Positions 15,611 to 25,125 of a DNA stretch of 45,875 nt are shown in pieces. The notes beneath the pieces are model-generated. The model was not told the origin of the DNA, did not search any database, and saw only the letters and a program-made list of their open reading frames with translations. The position numbers and the translations under genes are program-made. Every line of letters begins with the position of its first letter. Position 1 is the stretch's first letter. The stretch covers positions 1 to 45,875 of the forward strand of contig JAEPNQ010000021.1 of NCBI GenBank assembly GCA_017643305.1, given 5' to 3'. This DNA is from Marinibacterium sp. Its GTDB lineage: Bacteria; Pseudomonadota; Alphaproteobacteria; Rhodobacterales; Rhodobacteraceae.

Positions 15611-17323
15611 ATGACCCGTCACCTGATCACATCCGCGATCCCCTATATCAATGGGATCAAGCACCTGGGTAACCTTGTGGGGTCCCAACTGCCCGCCGAT
15701 CTCTATGCCCGCTATCTGCGGGCCCGCGGCAATGAGGTGCTGTTTCTGTGTGCCACGGACGAACATGGCACGCCTGCCGAACTGGCCGCCGCGAAGGCCG
15801 CGAAACCGGTTGCCGAGTATTGCGCGGAGATGTGGGCGGTGCAGGCAGAACTGGCGGACGGGTTTCGGTTGAGTTTTGACCATTATGGTCGGTCGTCCAG
15901 CACGCAGAATCAGAAACTGACCCAGCATTTTGCCGGTCAACTGGCCGGGAACGGGCTGATCCTAGAAGTCGTTGAGCGTCAGGTTTATTCCAATGCTGAT
16001 GGCCGGTTCCTGCCGGACCGGTATGTAGAGGGCACCTGTCCCAATTGCGGTTATGATCGCGCGCGGGGCGACCAGTGCGAAAACTGCACCAAGCAGCTGG
16101 ACCCGACCGACCTTATCGATCCGCGCAGCGCCATTTCCGGTTCAACCGATTTGGAGGTACGCGACACCAAACACCTTCATCTGCGCCAGTCGGCGATGAA
16201 AGATCAGCTTGACGCATGGATCAGTTCCAAGACCGACTGGCCGGTTCTTACAACTTCGATTGCCAAGAAATGGCTGCATGACGGCGATGGGCTGCAGGAC
16301 CGGGGCATCACACGTGATCTGGACTGGGGCGTTCCGGTGAAGAAGGGCGAAGAGGATTGGCCGGGGATGGAAGGCAAGGTCTTCTACGTCTGGTTTGACG
16401 CGCCCATCGAATACATCGCCTGCGCGCAAGAATGGGTCGATGCAGGCAAGGGCGACGATTGGGAACGCTGGTGGCGCACCGACAAAGGTGCCGAGGACGT
16501 GACCTATACCCAGTTCATGGGCAAGGATAACGTGCCGTTTCACACGCTAAGCTTCCCGTCGACCATTCTGGGCTCAGGCGAGCCTTGGAAGCTGGTGGAT
16601 TACATCAAGTCGTTCAACTACCTGAATTATGATGGCGGGCAGTTTTCAACCAGCCAGGGCCGTGGCGTGTTCATGGACCAGGCGCTGGAGATCCTGCCTG
16701 CGGACTATTGGCGCTGGTGGCTGCTGAGCCATGCGCCAGAAAGTTCGGACAGTGAGTTTACCTGGGAGAATTTCCAGCAGTCGGTGAACAAGGACCTTGC
16801 CGACGTGCTGGGCAATTTCGTCAGCCGGATCACAAAGTTCTGCCGATCGAAGTTTGACGAAGCGGTGCCGGACGGTGGCAACTATGGTGAGGCGGAACAG
16901 GCGCTGATCGCGGATATGCAGGAAAAGCTGCAAGCATATCAGGCGCATATGGATGCAATCGAAGTGCGCAAGGCGGCCGCTGCGCTGCGGGCTTTGTGGG
17001 TGGCAGGGAATGAGTACCTTCAATCGGCAGCACCCTGGTCAACATTTAAGGAAGACCCCGACCAGGCCGCAGCGCAGGTGCGGATGGGCCTGAACCTGAT
17101 CCGGCTTTATGCCGTTTTGTCGGCACCGTTCATCCCCGATGCTAGCGCGCGGATGCTGGAGGCGATGCAGTGCGACGACACCACTTGGCCAGCAGACATG
17201 GGCGAGGCGTTGAGCGTTTTGGAACCCGGCCATGCATTTTCAGTGCCGGATGTTCTGTTTGCCAAGATCAGTGATGATCAGCGTGAAGACTGGCAGACTC
17301 GATTTGCCGGCACGCGTAAATGA
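15611..17323 (+). CDS. metG: Methionyl-tRNA synthetase
   Basis: MetG charges tRNA-Met with methionine. The 570 residues hold a class I Rossmann core with the HIGH equivalent KHLGN (17-21) after SAIPYING. A zinc knuckle follows ([17 protein letters not shown], four Cys). The tryptophan-rich catalytic segment [14 protein letters not shown] is present. The KMSKS loop is replaced by QFSTSQGRG at about residue 345, the variant loop found in one MetG class. An anticodon-binding helical domain completes the protein. There is no C-terminal tRNA-binding EMAP domain. The ATG at 15611 is directly at the conserved N-terminus. It is followed by a UUC-loop hairpin that should end the transcript. Confidence 0.95.
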   Translation: MTRHLITSAIPYINGIKHLGNLVGSQLPADLYARYLRARGNEVLFLCATDEHGTPAELAAAKAAKPVAEYCAEMWAVQAELADGFRLSFDHYGRSSSTQNQKLTQHFAGQLAGNGLILEVVERQVYSNADGRFLPDRYVEGTCPNCGYDRARGDQCENCTKQLDPTDLIDPRSAISGSTDLEVRDTKHLHLRQSAMKDQLDAWISSKTDWPVLTTSIAKKWLHDGDGLQDRGITRDLDWGVPVKKGEEDWPGMEGKVFYVWFDAPIEYIACAQEWVDAGKGDDWERWWRTDKGAEDVTYTQFMGKDNVPFHTLSFPSTILGSGEPWKLVDYIKSFNYLNYDGGQFSTSQGRGVFMDQALEILPADYWRWWLLSHAPESSDSEFTWENFQQSVNKDLADVLGNFVSRITKFCRSKFDEAVPDGGNYGEAEQALIADMQEKLQAYQAHMDAIEVRKAAAALRALWVAGNEYLQSAAPWSTFKEDPDQAAAQVRMGLNLIRLYAVLSAPFIPDASARMLEAMQCDDTTWPADMGEALSVLEPGHAFSVPDVLFAKISDDQREDWQTRFAGTRK

Positions 17324-17360
17324 ATTGTGTGCGCGTTCCGCGCACGCATGATTTCTCTTC

Positions 17361-17379
17361 CAAAAGCCTTCGGCTTTTG
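17361..17379 (+). terminator. Rho-independent terminator after metG
   Basis: CAAAAGCC, loop TTC, GGCTTTTG, then TCC: an 8-bp stem with a T-rich descending arm, 38 bases after the metG stop. The sequence around the loop (CCTTCGG) also contains the stable UUCG tetraloop. Confidence 0.65.
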
Positions 17380-17418
17380 TCCTCGGATGCCTCAGGCAGA
17401 GGCACTTTCAAATACAAA

Positions 17419-17440
17419 AAGCCCGGGGGGGGCCGGGCTT
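17419..17440 (-). terminator. Rho-independent terminator after the acyl-CoA ligase gene
   Basis: AAGCCCGG (17419-17426) pairs with CCGGGCTT (17433-17440) across a six-base loop. Read on the minus strand the stem is followed by TTTTTG, giving a classical GC-rich hairpin plus T-run 15 bases past the ligase stop at 17455. Confidence 0.75.
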
Positions 17441-17454
17441 CCTGTCTGGGCGCA

Positions 17455-19020
17455 TCAGTTGATCGTGCGTTCCTGGCCTTCCCAGAATTCCTTGCGCAAT
17501 TCGGTCTTGAGGACCTTGTTTGCGCCCGAAAGCGGGAAGGGGTCTTCTCGGAACGACACGCTTTGGGGGCACTTGTAGCCCGCAATCAGCGTATGGCAGT
17601 GATCTTTGAGCTCCTGTTCGCTCGCCGACATCCCCGGTTTAAAGATAACGATGGCATGCACCGACTCCCCCCATTTTTCGTGTGGGATGCCGATGACGGC
17701 GCTTGTAGCCACCGCAGGATGCTGGGACAGGGCGTTTTCGACTTCGGTCGAATAGACGTTTTCGCCGCCCGATACGATCATGTCCTTGAGGCGATCCATA
17801 AGGAAGATAAACCCGTCTTCATCCATGTACCCGGCATCACCAGTATAGACCCAGCCATCTTTCAGGGTGGAGGCGGTCACGTCCGGCTTGTTCCAGTAGC
17901 CCAGCATGGTGATCGGGCCGCGTACGATGATGTGGCCGACCTCGCCGCGCTGTACGTCCTCGTCGTTTTCGTCAACGATGCGAATTTCGCAGACGCGCGT
18001 GGCCCGCCCGCAGGAGCGCAGCTTGCCGGATTTCAGGCCTTCTTCGGTATGGTACTGCGTGCCTAGGATGGTGGCGACCGGCGCCAGTTCGGTCTGACCG
18101 AAGGCTTGCAGGAATCGCGCGTTCGGGAATTTTTCGAACGCCTGTGTCAGCACTGCCTGGGTGATTGGGGAGGCCCCATAAGCGATGAGTTCCAGCGACG
18201 AGACATCGGTTTCTGCCAGCTTTTCAGATTGCAGTACCATCAGGATCATCACCGGGACCAGCAACAGGTGGCTTGGGCGGTGTTTTTCGACCGCTTCCAA
18301 TGTGGCTTCGGGCGTGAACATCGGGATGGAGACATGGGTACCGGACACGTATGTGGTGGCGACGAACCACAGCAGGTCGGCGATATGGAACATTGGTGCC
18401 GCGTGCAGATACACCGCACCATCCAGCAGGAGCAATTCCTGTGCGTTGGAAATACCGCCGACATAGAAATTCTTGTGGCTGAGCATGACGCCCTTGGGAA
18501 AGCCTGTGGTGCCGCCTGTGTAGAAGATCCCAGCCAGGTCATCGTCCCCACGCCCGGCGTCTTCAACCGGCTCGGCGGCAGCGAGAATGTCTTCGTAGTT
18601 GAGCATGCCTTCGGGTGTTTCACCATCACCGGCGAAGATGATGGTTTTCAGCCCCGGCACCTCGGCCTGAATGGTCGGGACTGCCTTGGCAAAGGCATCG
18701 TCCACAATAAGAATTTCAGCACCGGCATCGTTGAGCGCATAGGCGCATTCCGGCGGCGCCCAGCGGATATTCATAGGCATCATCGCCGCCCCGGCCCAGA
18801 CTGTAGCGTAGAAATACTCAATATACCGATCTGAATTCAGCGACAGTAATGCGATCCGGTCGCCGGGCTGGACACCCAGCGCCTGAAAGGCACCAGCCAG
18901 TTTTTGCACGCGGTTGAGAAACTGGGTCCAGGTTTGTTGACGATCCAGATGGATGGTCGCAATAGAATTTGGCGACACTTGTTGCGCGCGCCGTAGAACG
19001 GCGCTGATTTGCATTGTCAT
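17455..19020 (-). CDS. AMP-forming acyl-CoA synthetase/ligase
   Basis: This class I adenylate-forming enzyme makes an acyl-AMP and then an acyl-CoA. The 521 residues carry the P-loop-like A3 motif TGGTTGFPKG (168-177), GQTE (A5), YTGDAGYMDEDGF (A7) and DRLKDMIVSGGENVYSTEVE (A8). The A10 lysine is K502, in the segment SGANKVLKTELR. The chain is related to fatty-acyl ligases and to the methylmercaptopropionate ligase (DmdB) branch common in roseobacters, but the substrate cannot be assigned. MTM at 19020 has GGGAG seven bases upstream. It lies 12 bases downstream of an amidase on the same strand, so the two probably form an operon that releases and then activates a carboxylic acid; that link is inference. 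Confidence 0.85.
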   Translation of the reverse strand: MTMQISAVLRRAQQVSPNSIATIHLDRQQTWTQFLNRVQKLAGAFQALGVQPGDRIALLSLNSDRYIEYFYATVWAGAAMMPMNIRWAPPECAYALNDAGAEILIVDDAFAKAVPTIQAEVPGLKTIIFAGDGETPEGMLNYEDILAAAEPVEDAGRGDDDLAGIFYTGGTTGFPKGVMLSHKNFYVGGISNAQELLLLDGAVYLHAAPMFHIADLLWFVATTYVSGTHVSIPMFTPEATLEAVEKHRPSHLLLVPVMILMVLQSEKLAETDVSSLELIAYGASPITQAVLTQAFEKFPNARFLQAFGQTELAPVATILGTQYHTEEGLKSGKLRSCGRATRVCEIRIVDENDEDVQRGEVGHIIVRGPITMLGYWNKPDVTASTLKDGWVYTGDAGYMDEDGFIFLMDRLKDMIVSGGENVYSTEVENALSQHPAVATSAVIGIPHEKWGESVHAIVIFKPGMSASEQELKDHCHTLIAGYKCPQSVSFREDPFPLSGANKVLKTELRKEFWEGQERTIN

Positions 19021-19032
19021 GGCAATACTCCC

Positions 19033-20463
19033 TTAGGCCATTTGATCCCAGAGCGGGCCACACATCCGGCCGACTCGGTCTTCGATGGCAACAAGCGCAT
19101 CGACGACAAGGTCCTCCCGCCAGCGGCGGCCGACCAGTTGGACATTTATGGGTTGTGGGCCTTTGGGCAGATTGGCTAGCCGTGCCGCAACGTTCCCTGC
19201 GGGCAACCCCATGAAGTTCATCGAATAAGACCACAACGCCGATCCTAGCGCCTCCAACACGCCTTCGCGGCCTTCGGCATCGCGGTTGGGGCCAAAGAAT
19301 GGTTGCGGCAGGAACGGAGTCAACACCAGCGGATAGGTGTCAAGGAACAGCGACCATTCCCGCGAAAAGTGGCTGCGTTGGGCCATCATTTGCAGCAGTT
19401 CGGTGCCTTCGTAGGGTGGAAAATAGCCGAAATATTCGTCGAAGATCGCGTTGATGGTGGGGGAGCCATGTTCACGGATCGCGTCGCCCATCAGTTCCTT
19501 CACCTCACCCATCAGGGTGCGATAGCCAGCCAGCGCGCATTCTTCCAACAGCGGCGGATCGACGTCTTCGACCTGATAACCCGCATCGACCAGCGCGTCG
19601 CGGGCGGTATCCAGCGCGGCGGAAACGTCCGGGTGCAAGTCATAACCAAAAGTGGCTTTGGTGAAGCCGACCTTGATGGGGCCGTCCAGCGGTGTCCCGC
19701 GCCAGGGCAGCGGCACATGGAACGGGTCGCGCGGGTCGGGTGCGATAGCGGAAGGCATGGACAGGTGCAAGTCGCTGGCGGCGCGGGTGATCAGGCCCTG
19801 AACGCTCATCGCTTGGGCCAGCATGCCCCGTTCTGCGGTTTGTGACGGGTTCCAGGCTGCGACGCGGCCCATGCCCGGTTTGACCGTGACCGCTCCGTTG
19901 GCGGCGGCCGGAAAGCGCAGCGAGCCGCCGATGTCGTTGCCGTGGGCCAGAGCACCCATACCTGCCATCACGGCGGAGCCGGCGCCGCCGGAAGACCCAC
20001 CGGGCGAGATGTGGCGCCCCCAGGGGTTATGGGTGCGGCCATGTAGCGGATTATCCGTGTCGGCGCGGAAGCTGAATTCCGGCGTATTGGTGCGCCCGAT
20101 CACAACCGCCCCGGCCTTGAGCATATTGTCGACAAATGGTGCGTTGGCGGGTGCAATCAGATCCTTGAACACCGGGACACCATTGGTGGTGGCGTAGCCG
20201 GTCTGATCGATATTGACTTTGATGGTCACGGGCACACCGTGAAGTGGGCCGGTTTCTGTGCCGCCCGCGCGAGCCTTGTCGAGTTCCCGCGCCCGCTCCA
20301 TCGCTTCGGCGCTGAGATCTTCGACCACCGCGTTCAGGTCCGGGTTGGTTTCGTTCATACGCCCGATGGCCGATGCAACGGCAGCCTCGGCGGTTACGTC
20401 CCCGGCACGGGTCTGGGCAGCAAGTTCAGCAGCTGTGAGCTGCCATAGTTCTGTGTCTGACAT
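19033..20463 (-). CDS. Amidase-signature family amidohydrolase
   Basis: The 476-residue hydrolase has the amidase-signature Ser-cisSer-Lys triad. These are Lys82 (VPVTIKVNID), the cis-Ser at 157 in PGGSSGG and nucleophile Ser181 in GNDIGGSLRFPA. The full signature block, from GRTNTPEFSFRADTDN through GGSSGGAGSA to GGSLRFPAAANG, is intact. The substrate is an unknown amide. The ATG at 20463 (MSDTELWQLT) is preferred because GGAGAGG lies eight bases upstream; MHMSD from 20469 is only two codons longer. It is the first gene of a two-gene operon with the acyl-CoA ligase. Confidence 0.85.
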   Translation of the reverse strand: MSDTELWQLTAAELAAQTRAGDVTAEAAVASAIGRMNETNPDLNAVVEDLSAEAMERARELDKARAGGTETGPLHGVPVTIKVNIDQTGYATTNGVPVFKDLIAPANAPFVDNMLKAGAVVIGRTNTPEFSFRADTDNPLHGRTHNPWGRHISPGGSSGGAGSAVMAGMGALAHGNDIGGSLRFPAAANGAVTVKPGMGRVAAWNPSQTAERGMLAQAMSVQGLITRAASDLHLSMPSAIAPDPRDPFHVPLPWRGTPLDGPIKVGFTKATFGYDLHPDVSAALDTARDALVDAGYQVEDVDPPLLEECALAGYRTLMGEVKELMGDAIREHGSPTINAIFDEYFGYFPPYEGTELLQMMAQRSHFSREWSLFLDTYPLVLTPFLPQPFFGPNRDAEGREGVLEALGSALWSYSMNFMGLPAGNVAARLANLPKGPQPINVQLVGRRWREDLVVDALVAIEDRVGRMCGPLWDQMA

Positions 20464-20603
20464 GTGCATTACCTCTCCTGCCGGAACCCTATGACCGGCA
20501 GCATGATCTTGCAAAGACAGTTTCCGACTATCTCGGCACCTTGCCACAAGTATGCCCAGAAATCTCCAAATGGATTACCAGTTTCGCGATTAATGTCGGC
20601 TGT

Positions 20604-20714
20604 ATGAGTGATCCTGGACCAACAGCAATGGACATAATTCTGGCCAGCGTCTTGCTGGGGATCGCAGGATTTGCCTTTTACTCTGCCGCTGTCATCGTTT
20701 TCAGCGCGCTCTAA
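20604..20714 (+). CDS. 36-residue single-pass membrane micropeptide (candidate)
   Basis: A short frame encodes MSDPGPTAMDIILASVLLGI followed by AGFAFYSAAVIVFSAL. A polar N-terminus is followed by one clean 26-residue hydrophobic helix reaching almost to the C-terminus. It lies in the 277-base gap between the divergent amidase gene and the convergent moaE gene. There is no strong Shine-Dalgarno. Such single-helix proteins are often real, but recognition here rests only on the hydrophobic pattern and the free gap. Confidence 0.4.
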   Translation: MSDPGPTAMDIILASVLLGIAGFAFYSAAVIVFSAL

Positions 20715-20740
20715 GGCGCGCAAACCCGTATTTGGCCGCG

Positions 20741-21181
20741 TTACCAGCGGTCCAGCGCAGATTCATCTTCGTCCTTGGCAGCAACCCAGTCTGCACCGGC
20801 GGAGGACACTTCCTTCTTCCAGAACGGGGCGCGGGATTTGAGGTAATCCATAAGGAATTCGGCGCTATCGAAGGCATCTTTGCGGTGGGGAGAGGCAGTG
20901 GCCACCATCATGATTATCTCCCCTGCCTGCAACCGTCCGTAACGATGGATTACCAGCGCATCGGCCAGGTTCCAACGCTGCATGGCTTCTTCGGCTATGG
21001 CCTGTAAGGCGCTTTCTGTCATGCCGGGGTAATGCTCAATCTCCATCGTCTGCAGCCCGCCCGCCACATCGCGGACGATGCCGGAAAAACTCACAACAGC
21101 CCCTGCCCCATCAATGACGGCGGTGAAGGCGTTCAGCTCCGCGCCCGGGTCGAATATATCTGATTGGACACGCACCTGCAT
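20741..21181 (-). CDS. moaE: Molybdopterin synthase catalytic subunit
   Basis: MoaE converts precursor Z (cPMP) to molybdopterin, taking sulfur from the thiocarboxylated tail of MoaD. The 146 residues include the family core GAVVSFSGIVRD and IEHYPGM, with HRYGRLQAGE in the middle. ASPHRKDAFDSAEFLMDYLK and KSRAPFWKKE hold the active-site lysines (about K115 and K122). The ATG at 21181 is four bases after the moaD stop. The order pgsA-moaD-moaE on one strand is the usual one in related bacteria. It ends convergently with the micropeptide candidate. Confidence 0.95.
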   Translation of the reverse strand: MQVRVQSDIFDPGAELNAFTAVIDGAGAVVSFSGIVRDVAGGLQTMEIEHYPGMTESALQAIAEEAMQRWNLADALVIHRYGRLQAGEIIMMVATASPHRKDAFDSAEFLMDYLKSRAPFWKKEVSSAGADWVAAKDEDESALDRW

Positions 21182-21185
21182 TGGA

Positions 21186-21431
21186 TCAACCGCCTGTCAT
21201 GGGCGGGAAAAACGCAACCTCGCGTGCACCGGACAAGGAGGCGTCAAAGTCTGTCAGTGTCTGGTCTACGGCAACCCTCAACGAAGACAGGTCGGAAAAG
21301 GCGACCTCGTAGCGTTCTTCGCGCTGGCGCAGTTCTGCAACCAATTCGTTGACCGTCGCGGCGGATGTTTCAACCGTTTCCTTAGGTATGCCGATCCTTT
21401 CACGCACCCAGGCAAAATACAAAACGTCCAT
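21186..21431 (-). CDS. moaD: Molybdopterin synthase sulfur-carrier subunit
   Basis: This 81-residue ubiquitin-like protein ends in the essential Gly-Gly (PPMTGG, residues 80-81), where the thiocarboxylate forms. The N-terminus MDVLYFAWVRERIG and the middle VNELVAELRQRE follow MoaD. It is upstream of moaE with a 4-base gap and downstream of pgsA with a 3-base gap, so the three are translated together. Confidence 0.95.
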   Translation of the reverse strand: MDVLYFAWVRERIGIPKETVETSAATVNELVAELRQREERYEVAFSDLSSLRVAVDQTLTDFDASLSGAREVAFFPPMTGG

Positions 21432-21434
21432 TGC

Positions 21435-22097
21435 TTACGCTCCCTTCAAATAAGGCCAGGCCTTGCGCAGGTAATCCCAGCCGGTCAGCAACGTCAGAAC
21501 AGCGGCCAGCCATATAAGAACCAGCCCTCCCCAGCCGGTCCAGTCCATTGCCGTCAGTTTCCAAAGCAGGCCGACGTCATCCTCCACCGTTCCATCGAGA
21601 ATGCCACCGACAATCGTTCTGTCCATCCCTAGAATGGCCATGCCGACATAATGTTCAAAAATCCCGTGGCTAAACAGAACCGCGATGGCCACCATCTGCA
21701 CAGTTGTCTTCCACTTGGCCAGTACTGTGACCTTCAGCATGCCCGCCGTATCGCCCAGGTATTCGCGTAAGCCCGAAACAAAAACTTCGCGGAACAGGAT
21801 GATGGAGGCCGGCAGCAGCAGGGGTAGCGCCCAGGAGGAATAGACTCCCAGCACCAACAGCGCGATCACCACCATTGCTTTGTCAGCGATCGGGTCCAGC
21901 ATTGCCCCGAGCTTGGTCACCTGTTTCCACGCTCGTGCAAGATAGCCGTCGATCCAGTCGGTCAGAGACGCCAGCACAAACACAACCAGCGCGAAGAGAT
22001 CGGCATAAGGACGCGGCAACACCAGAAAACCGACCGGCAAGGCCAGCGCGGCCGCAAGGCGCAGTAAGGTCAATACAGTCGGAAAATTCCAGTTCAT
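21435..22097 (-). CDS. pgsA: CDP-diacylglycerol-glycerol-3-phosphate 3-phosphatidyltransferase
   Basis: PgsA makes phosphatidylglycerol phosphate, the committed step to phosphatidylglycerol, in the inner membrane. The 220 residues contain the CDP-alcohol phosphotransferase signature D-x2-D-G-x2-A-R-x8-G-x3-D-x3-D at 47-72 (DWIDGYLARA to LGAMLDPIADK). Multiple hydrophobic helices surround it. I chose the ATG at 22097 (MNWNFPTVLTLLR), the canonical start; a longer frame adds ten non-conserved residues. It follows uvrC by 63 bases and leads directly into moaD. Confidence 0.95.
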   Translation of the reverse strand: MNWNFPTVLTLLRLAAALALPVGFLVLPRPYADLFALVVFVLASLTDWIDGYLARAWKQVTKLGAMLDPIADKAMVVIALLVLGVYSSWALPLLLPASIILFREVFVSGLREYLGDTAGMLKVTVLAKWKTTVQMVAIAVLFSHGIFEHYVGMAILGMDRTIVGGILDGTVEDDVGLLWKLTAMDWTGWGGLVLIWLAAVLTLLTGWDYLRKAWPYLKGA

Positions 22098-22160
22098 GCT
22101 CAGCCTCCTACCGTGAGCGGGCGGCACAGGGCAATCGTATATGGGCGCGGGCAGCGACGC

Positions 22161-24035
22161 TCAGCCACCATCATGGAAAAAATCATAGATTTTCTGGGCC
22201 AGACCTTCGGATATTCCGTCCACGGCCTTCAGATCGGCGAGATTGGCGCGGCTTACCGCCTTGGCCGACCCAAAATGGGCAAGCAATGCGCGTTTTCGCG
22301 TGGCTCCGACGCCAGGCACGTCATCGAGCGGGGTGGCCCCCACGGCCTTGGCCCGTTTCGCGCGGTGGGTACCGATGGCAAAGCGGTGCGCTTCGTCGCG
22401 CAGGCGCTGCACGAAATAGAGCACTGGATCATTGTGGCGCAGGGCAAAAGGGCGTTGAGAAGGGCGGTGGAATTCTTCCTTGCCCGCATCGCGGTCCACC
22501 CCCTTGGCCACGCCCACAAAGGGGATGTCCGCCACCCCATGACTTTGCAGAATCTGAGCCACCGCGCTGACCTGCCCGGCGCCGCCATCGATCAGCAACA
22601 GGTCGGGCCAGTGGCCTCTGTCACGATCCGGGTCTTCCTTGATCAAGCGGGAGAAGCGGCGGTTCAGCACCTCTTTCATCATGCCAAAATCGTCGCCCGG
22701 GGTCAGATCATCACCCCGAATGTTAAACTTCCGATAACTGTTTTTCATGAAGCCTTCAGGCCCTGCGACAATCATCGCACCAACGGCATTGGTGCCCTGT
22801 ATGTGGCTGTTGTCGTAAACCTCGATCCGCTGCGGCGGTCCGTCGAGCGCGAAGGCTTCAGCTAGGCCGTTCAGCAATTTAGTCTGGGTCGCGCCTTCGG
22901 ACATTTTGCGCGCCAGCGACTCCCGTGCATTGCGCAGGGCGCCTGAGACCAGTTCGGCTTTTTCGCCCCTTTGGGGTGCCAGGATTTCGACCTTGCGCCC
23001 GACCTTGCCGCTGAGCGCATCAGCCATCAGGTCCGTGTCTTCGATGGGATGCGACAGGATCAGTTGACGGGGCGGTTCCTTGTTGTCGTAAAACTGGCCA
23101 AGGAACGCTTCCATGACTTCAGACGGGGACATGTCTGCGGCGACACGGGGGTAGAAATCGCGATTGCCCCAGTTCTGGTTCGCGCGGATGAAAAACACCT
23201 GTACACAGGCTTGACCGCTGTCCATGTGCAGGGCCACGATGTCTGCTTCTGTCACGCCGCGTGGGTTGATGCCCTGGGCAGACTGAACGCTGGTCAGGGC
23301 GCGGATGCGGTCGCGCAAGGCAGCGGCGCGTTCAAACTGCATCGCATCGGAAGCTACCTGCATTTGGGTGGCCAGTTCTTCCTGCACCCGTGTGGAGCGA
23401 CCCGAGAGGAACCGTTCGGCATCGCGCACACTTTCGGCATAGCCCTGTTCATCGATCAGCCCTACGCACGGGCCTGAGCAGCGTTTTATCTGGTAGAGCA
23501 GGCAAGGCCGTGTCCGGCTTTCAAACATGGAATCCGAGCAATTACGCAGCAGGAACGCCTTTTGCAGCTGGTTCAGCGTACGGTTCACCGCACCCGCGCT
23601 GGCGAAGGGGCCGAAATAGGTGCCCTTCTGTTTCTTGGCACCACGGTGTTTCTTGATCTGCGGAAAGGCGTGATCCTTGGACACTAGGATGTTGGGGAAG
23701 CTTTTATCATCGCGCAGCAGCACGTTGTATTTCGGCTTGAGCTGCTTGATCAGGTTCTGTTCCAGCAGCAATGCTTCGGTTTCGGTGCGCGTGGTCAGAA
23801 ACATCATTTCCGATGTTTCGCGGATCATCCGATCAATCCGCGCCGTGTGCCCGCCGGGGCGGGCATAATTTGACACGCGCGCCTTCAGATTGCGGGCCTT
23901 GCCGACGTAGAGAACTCGCGATTGGGCATCCAGCATCCGGTATACGCCCGGCGAACTGTCGAGTGTACGCAGGTACTGCTGGATGCAGGCGTACCCGGTG
24001 ATGGCGGTATCATCAGAATCGGCGGGTTCGGTCAT
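22161..24035 (-). CDS. uvrC: UvrABC excinuclease subunit C
   Basis: UvrC makes the two incisions of nucleotide excision repair. The 624 residues show a GIY-YIG nuclease domain ([21 protein letters not shown]), a Cys-containing segment ([14 protein letters not shown]), a UVR domain that binds UvrB, an RNase H-like second nuclease domain ([20 protein letters not shown]), and a C-terminal tandem helix-hairpin-helix ([17 protein letters not shown], then [11 protein letters not shown]). Start at 24035 (MTEPADSD). No SOS box of the GAAC-N7-GAAC type is seen upstream, so LexA control is not supported here. Confidence 0.95.
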   Translation of the reverse strand: MTEPADSDDTAITGYACIQQYLRTLDSSPGVYRMLDAQSRVLYVGKARNLKARVSNYARPGGHTARIDRMIRETSEMMFLTTRTETEALLLEQNLIKQLKPKYNVLLRDDKSFPNILVSKDHAFPQIKKHRGAKKQKGTYFGPFASAGAVNRTLNQLQKAFLLRNCSDSMFESRTRPCLLYQIKRCSGPCVGLIDEQGYAESVRDAERFLSGRSTRVQEELATQMQVASDAMQFERAAALRDRIRALTSVQSAQGINPRGVTEADIVALHMDSGQACVQVFFIRANQNWGNRDFYPRVAADMSPSEVMEAFLGQFYDNKEPPRQLILSHPIEDTDLMADALSGKVGRKVEILAPQRGEKAELVSGALRNARESLARKMSEGATQTKLLNGLAEAFALDGPPQRIEVYDNSHIQGTNAVGAMIVAGPEGFMKNSYRKFNIRGDDLTPGDDFGMMKEVLNRRFSRLIKEDPDRDRGHWPDLLLIDGGAGQVSAVAQILQSHGVADIPFVGVAKGVDRDAGKEEFHRPSQRPFALRHNDPVLYFVQRLRDEAHRFAIGTHRAKRAKAVGATPLDDVPGVGATRKRALLAHFGSAKAVSRANLADLKAVDGISEGLAQKIYDFFHDGG

Positions 24036-24324
24036 GATCGAGAGATATGATTCTCATCAATGGGCTGCAATCTTGTGTGAGTCGAATCAAGACCAAACAA
24101 ATCCACGGATCCTGTGTATAAGTTTGAAGATAACTTACCGTGATCTTGAATTTTTCCTTGTTTCACCGCACCTTCGTCAAATTGCCTAATTTTTAGGCAC
24201 ATATGTAGCGCTTTGTTTTTGTTAGAAATTTTTCTCTCACACGCCAACCTCATGGAATCAAAGACAAATTTGTAACGATTTTTTAACAGAGCTTAACGGC
24301 GTGCAAAACTTTCTCAACGTAAGC
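24036..24324. promoter_or_regulatory. AT-rich 289-base gap upstream of uvrC
   Basis: No protein-like frame is visible. The stretch is clearly richer in A and T than its neighbours, as expected for a promoter region serving uvrC. A 7-bp inverted repeat, TGCCTAA-TTT-TTAGGCA, lies at 24183-24199. On the minus strand a TTGACG hexamer (24180-24175) is present but has no good -10 partner at standard spacing. A TATACA on the minus strand near 24113-24118 could be a -10 with a weak -35. Nothing more can be assigned. Confidence 0.4.
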
Positions 24325-25104
24325 TTATTCAACCCCGACAACGTCCGGTGTTTCCCAACTCAGGTGCTGTCCACCATCCACGCACAACAGCTGGCCGGTC
24401 ACCGCTGGTGCGTCAAGAAAATAGCCAAGCGCGGCACAAATGTCAGGCGGGTTGGATCCTCGACCAGAAATCGTGGAGGCGCGTTGTTTGGCAAAATGTT
24501 CGGCAGATTGGCGACCGCCCTGTAGGGTCGGGCCTGGACCGATAGCGTTAACTCGGATCGCCGGGGTCAGGGCCTGCGCGGTTGTGCGGGTCATCGCCCA
24601 CAGCCCCATCTTGGCAATGGTATAAGTCATAAATTCCGGGGTCAGCTTGCGCACGCGCATATCGATCATGTTGACGATCAGACCCGTTGCCATGGGTTCG
24701 CCCATTTCATCGGTGACCGGGTCCAATCCCTGCGCGGCCATGGACTGGGTCAGGATCAGCGGGGCACGCAGGTTGGTCCCGATATTGCTGTCCCAACTGT
24801 CGCGCGTGGCGGTGGTGATGTTGTCGTACTCAAAAATCGAAGCGTTGTTTACCAGACAAGTAATCGGACCACCCAGCGCTTCGACGGCGGCAGGCAAAAG
24901 GGCCTCCACCGCATCTTCGTCCAACAGGTCAGCTTGCAGCGCCACGGCCTGTCTGCCCAACCTCTGGATCTCGGCCACAGCTTCATCCGCCCCGGCGGAA
25001 GAAGAGGCATAGTGCACGGCAACGTCATAACCGCGCCCGGCCAAATACAGGGCCATGGCCCGGCCCAGCCGTTTTCCAGCACCGGTTACGAGAGCTCTGG
25101 TCAT
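24325..25104 (-). CDS. Short-chain dehydrogenase, pteridine reductase (FolM/PTR1)-like
   Basis: The 259-residue SDR has the cofactor loop TGAGKRLGRA (7-16). This is the TGxxxRxG form of pteridine reductases rather than the TGxxxGxG of classical SDRs. NNAS lies at 86-89 and the YTIAK active site at 161-165. The usual catalytic Ser is replaced by Asp148 (NMIDMRVRK), as in FolM and PTR1. This points to reduction of dihydropteridines (dihydromonapterin or dihydrofolate) with NADPH. It lies upstream of uvrC, separated by the AT-rich gap. The specific pteridine is not determined. Confidence 0.75.
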   Translation of the reverse strand: MTRALVTGAGKRLGRAMALYLAGRGYDVAVHYASSSAGADEAVAEIQRLGRQAVALQADLLDEDAVEALLPAAVEALGGPITCLVNNASIFEYDNITTATRDSWDSNIGTNLRAPLILTQSMAAQGLDPVTDEMGEPMATGLIVNMIDMRVRKLTPEFMTYTIAKMGLWAMTRTTAQALTPAIRVNAIGPGPTLQGGRQSAEHFAKQRASTISGRGSNPPDICAALGYFLDAPAVTGQLLCVDGGQHLSWETPDVVGVE

Positions 25105-25125
25105 GGTGATCTCCGATTGTGAACG

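Noticed and set aside
16640-16670. Missing KMSKS in MetG as a sign of a broken enzyme
   Set aside because: The FSTSQ loop at this position is a natural variant in one MetG class, and all other motifs are intact.
24036-24324. A structured RNA or small gene in the AT-rich gap upstream of uvrC
   Set aside because: Only one 7-bp hairpin and no conserved RNA pattern I could recognise; frames there are short and not protein-like.
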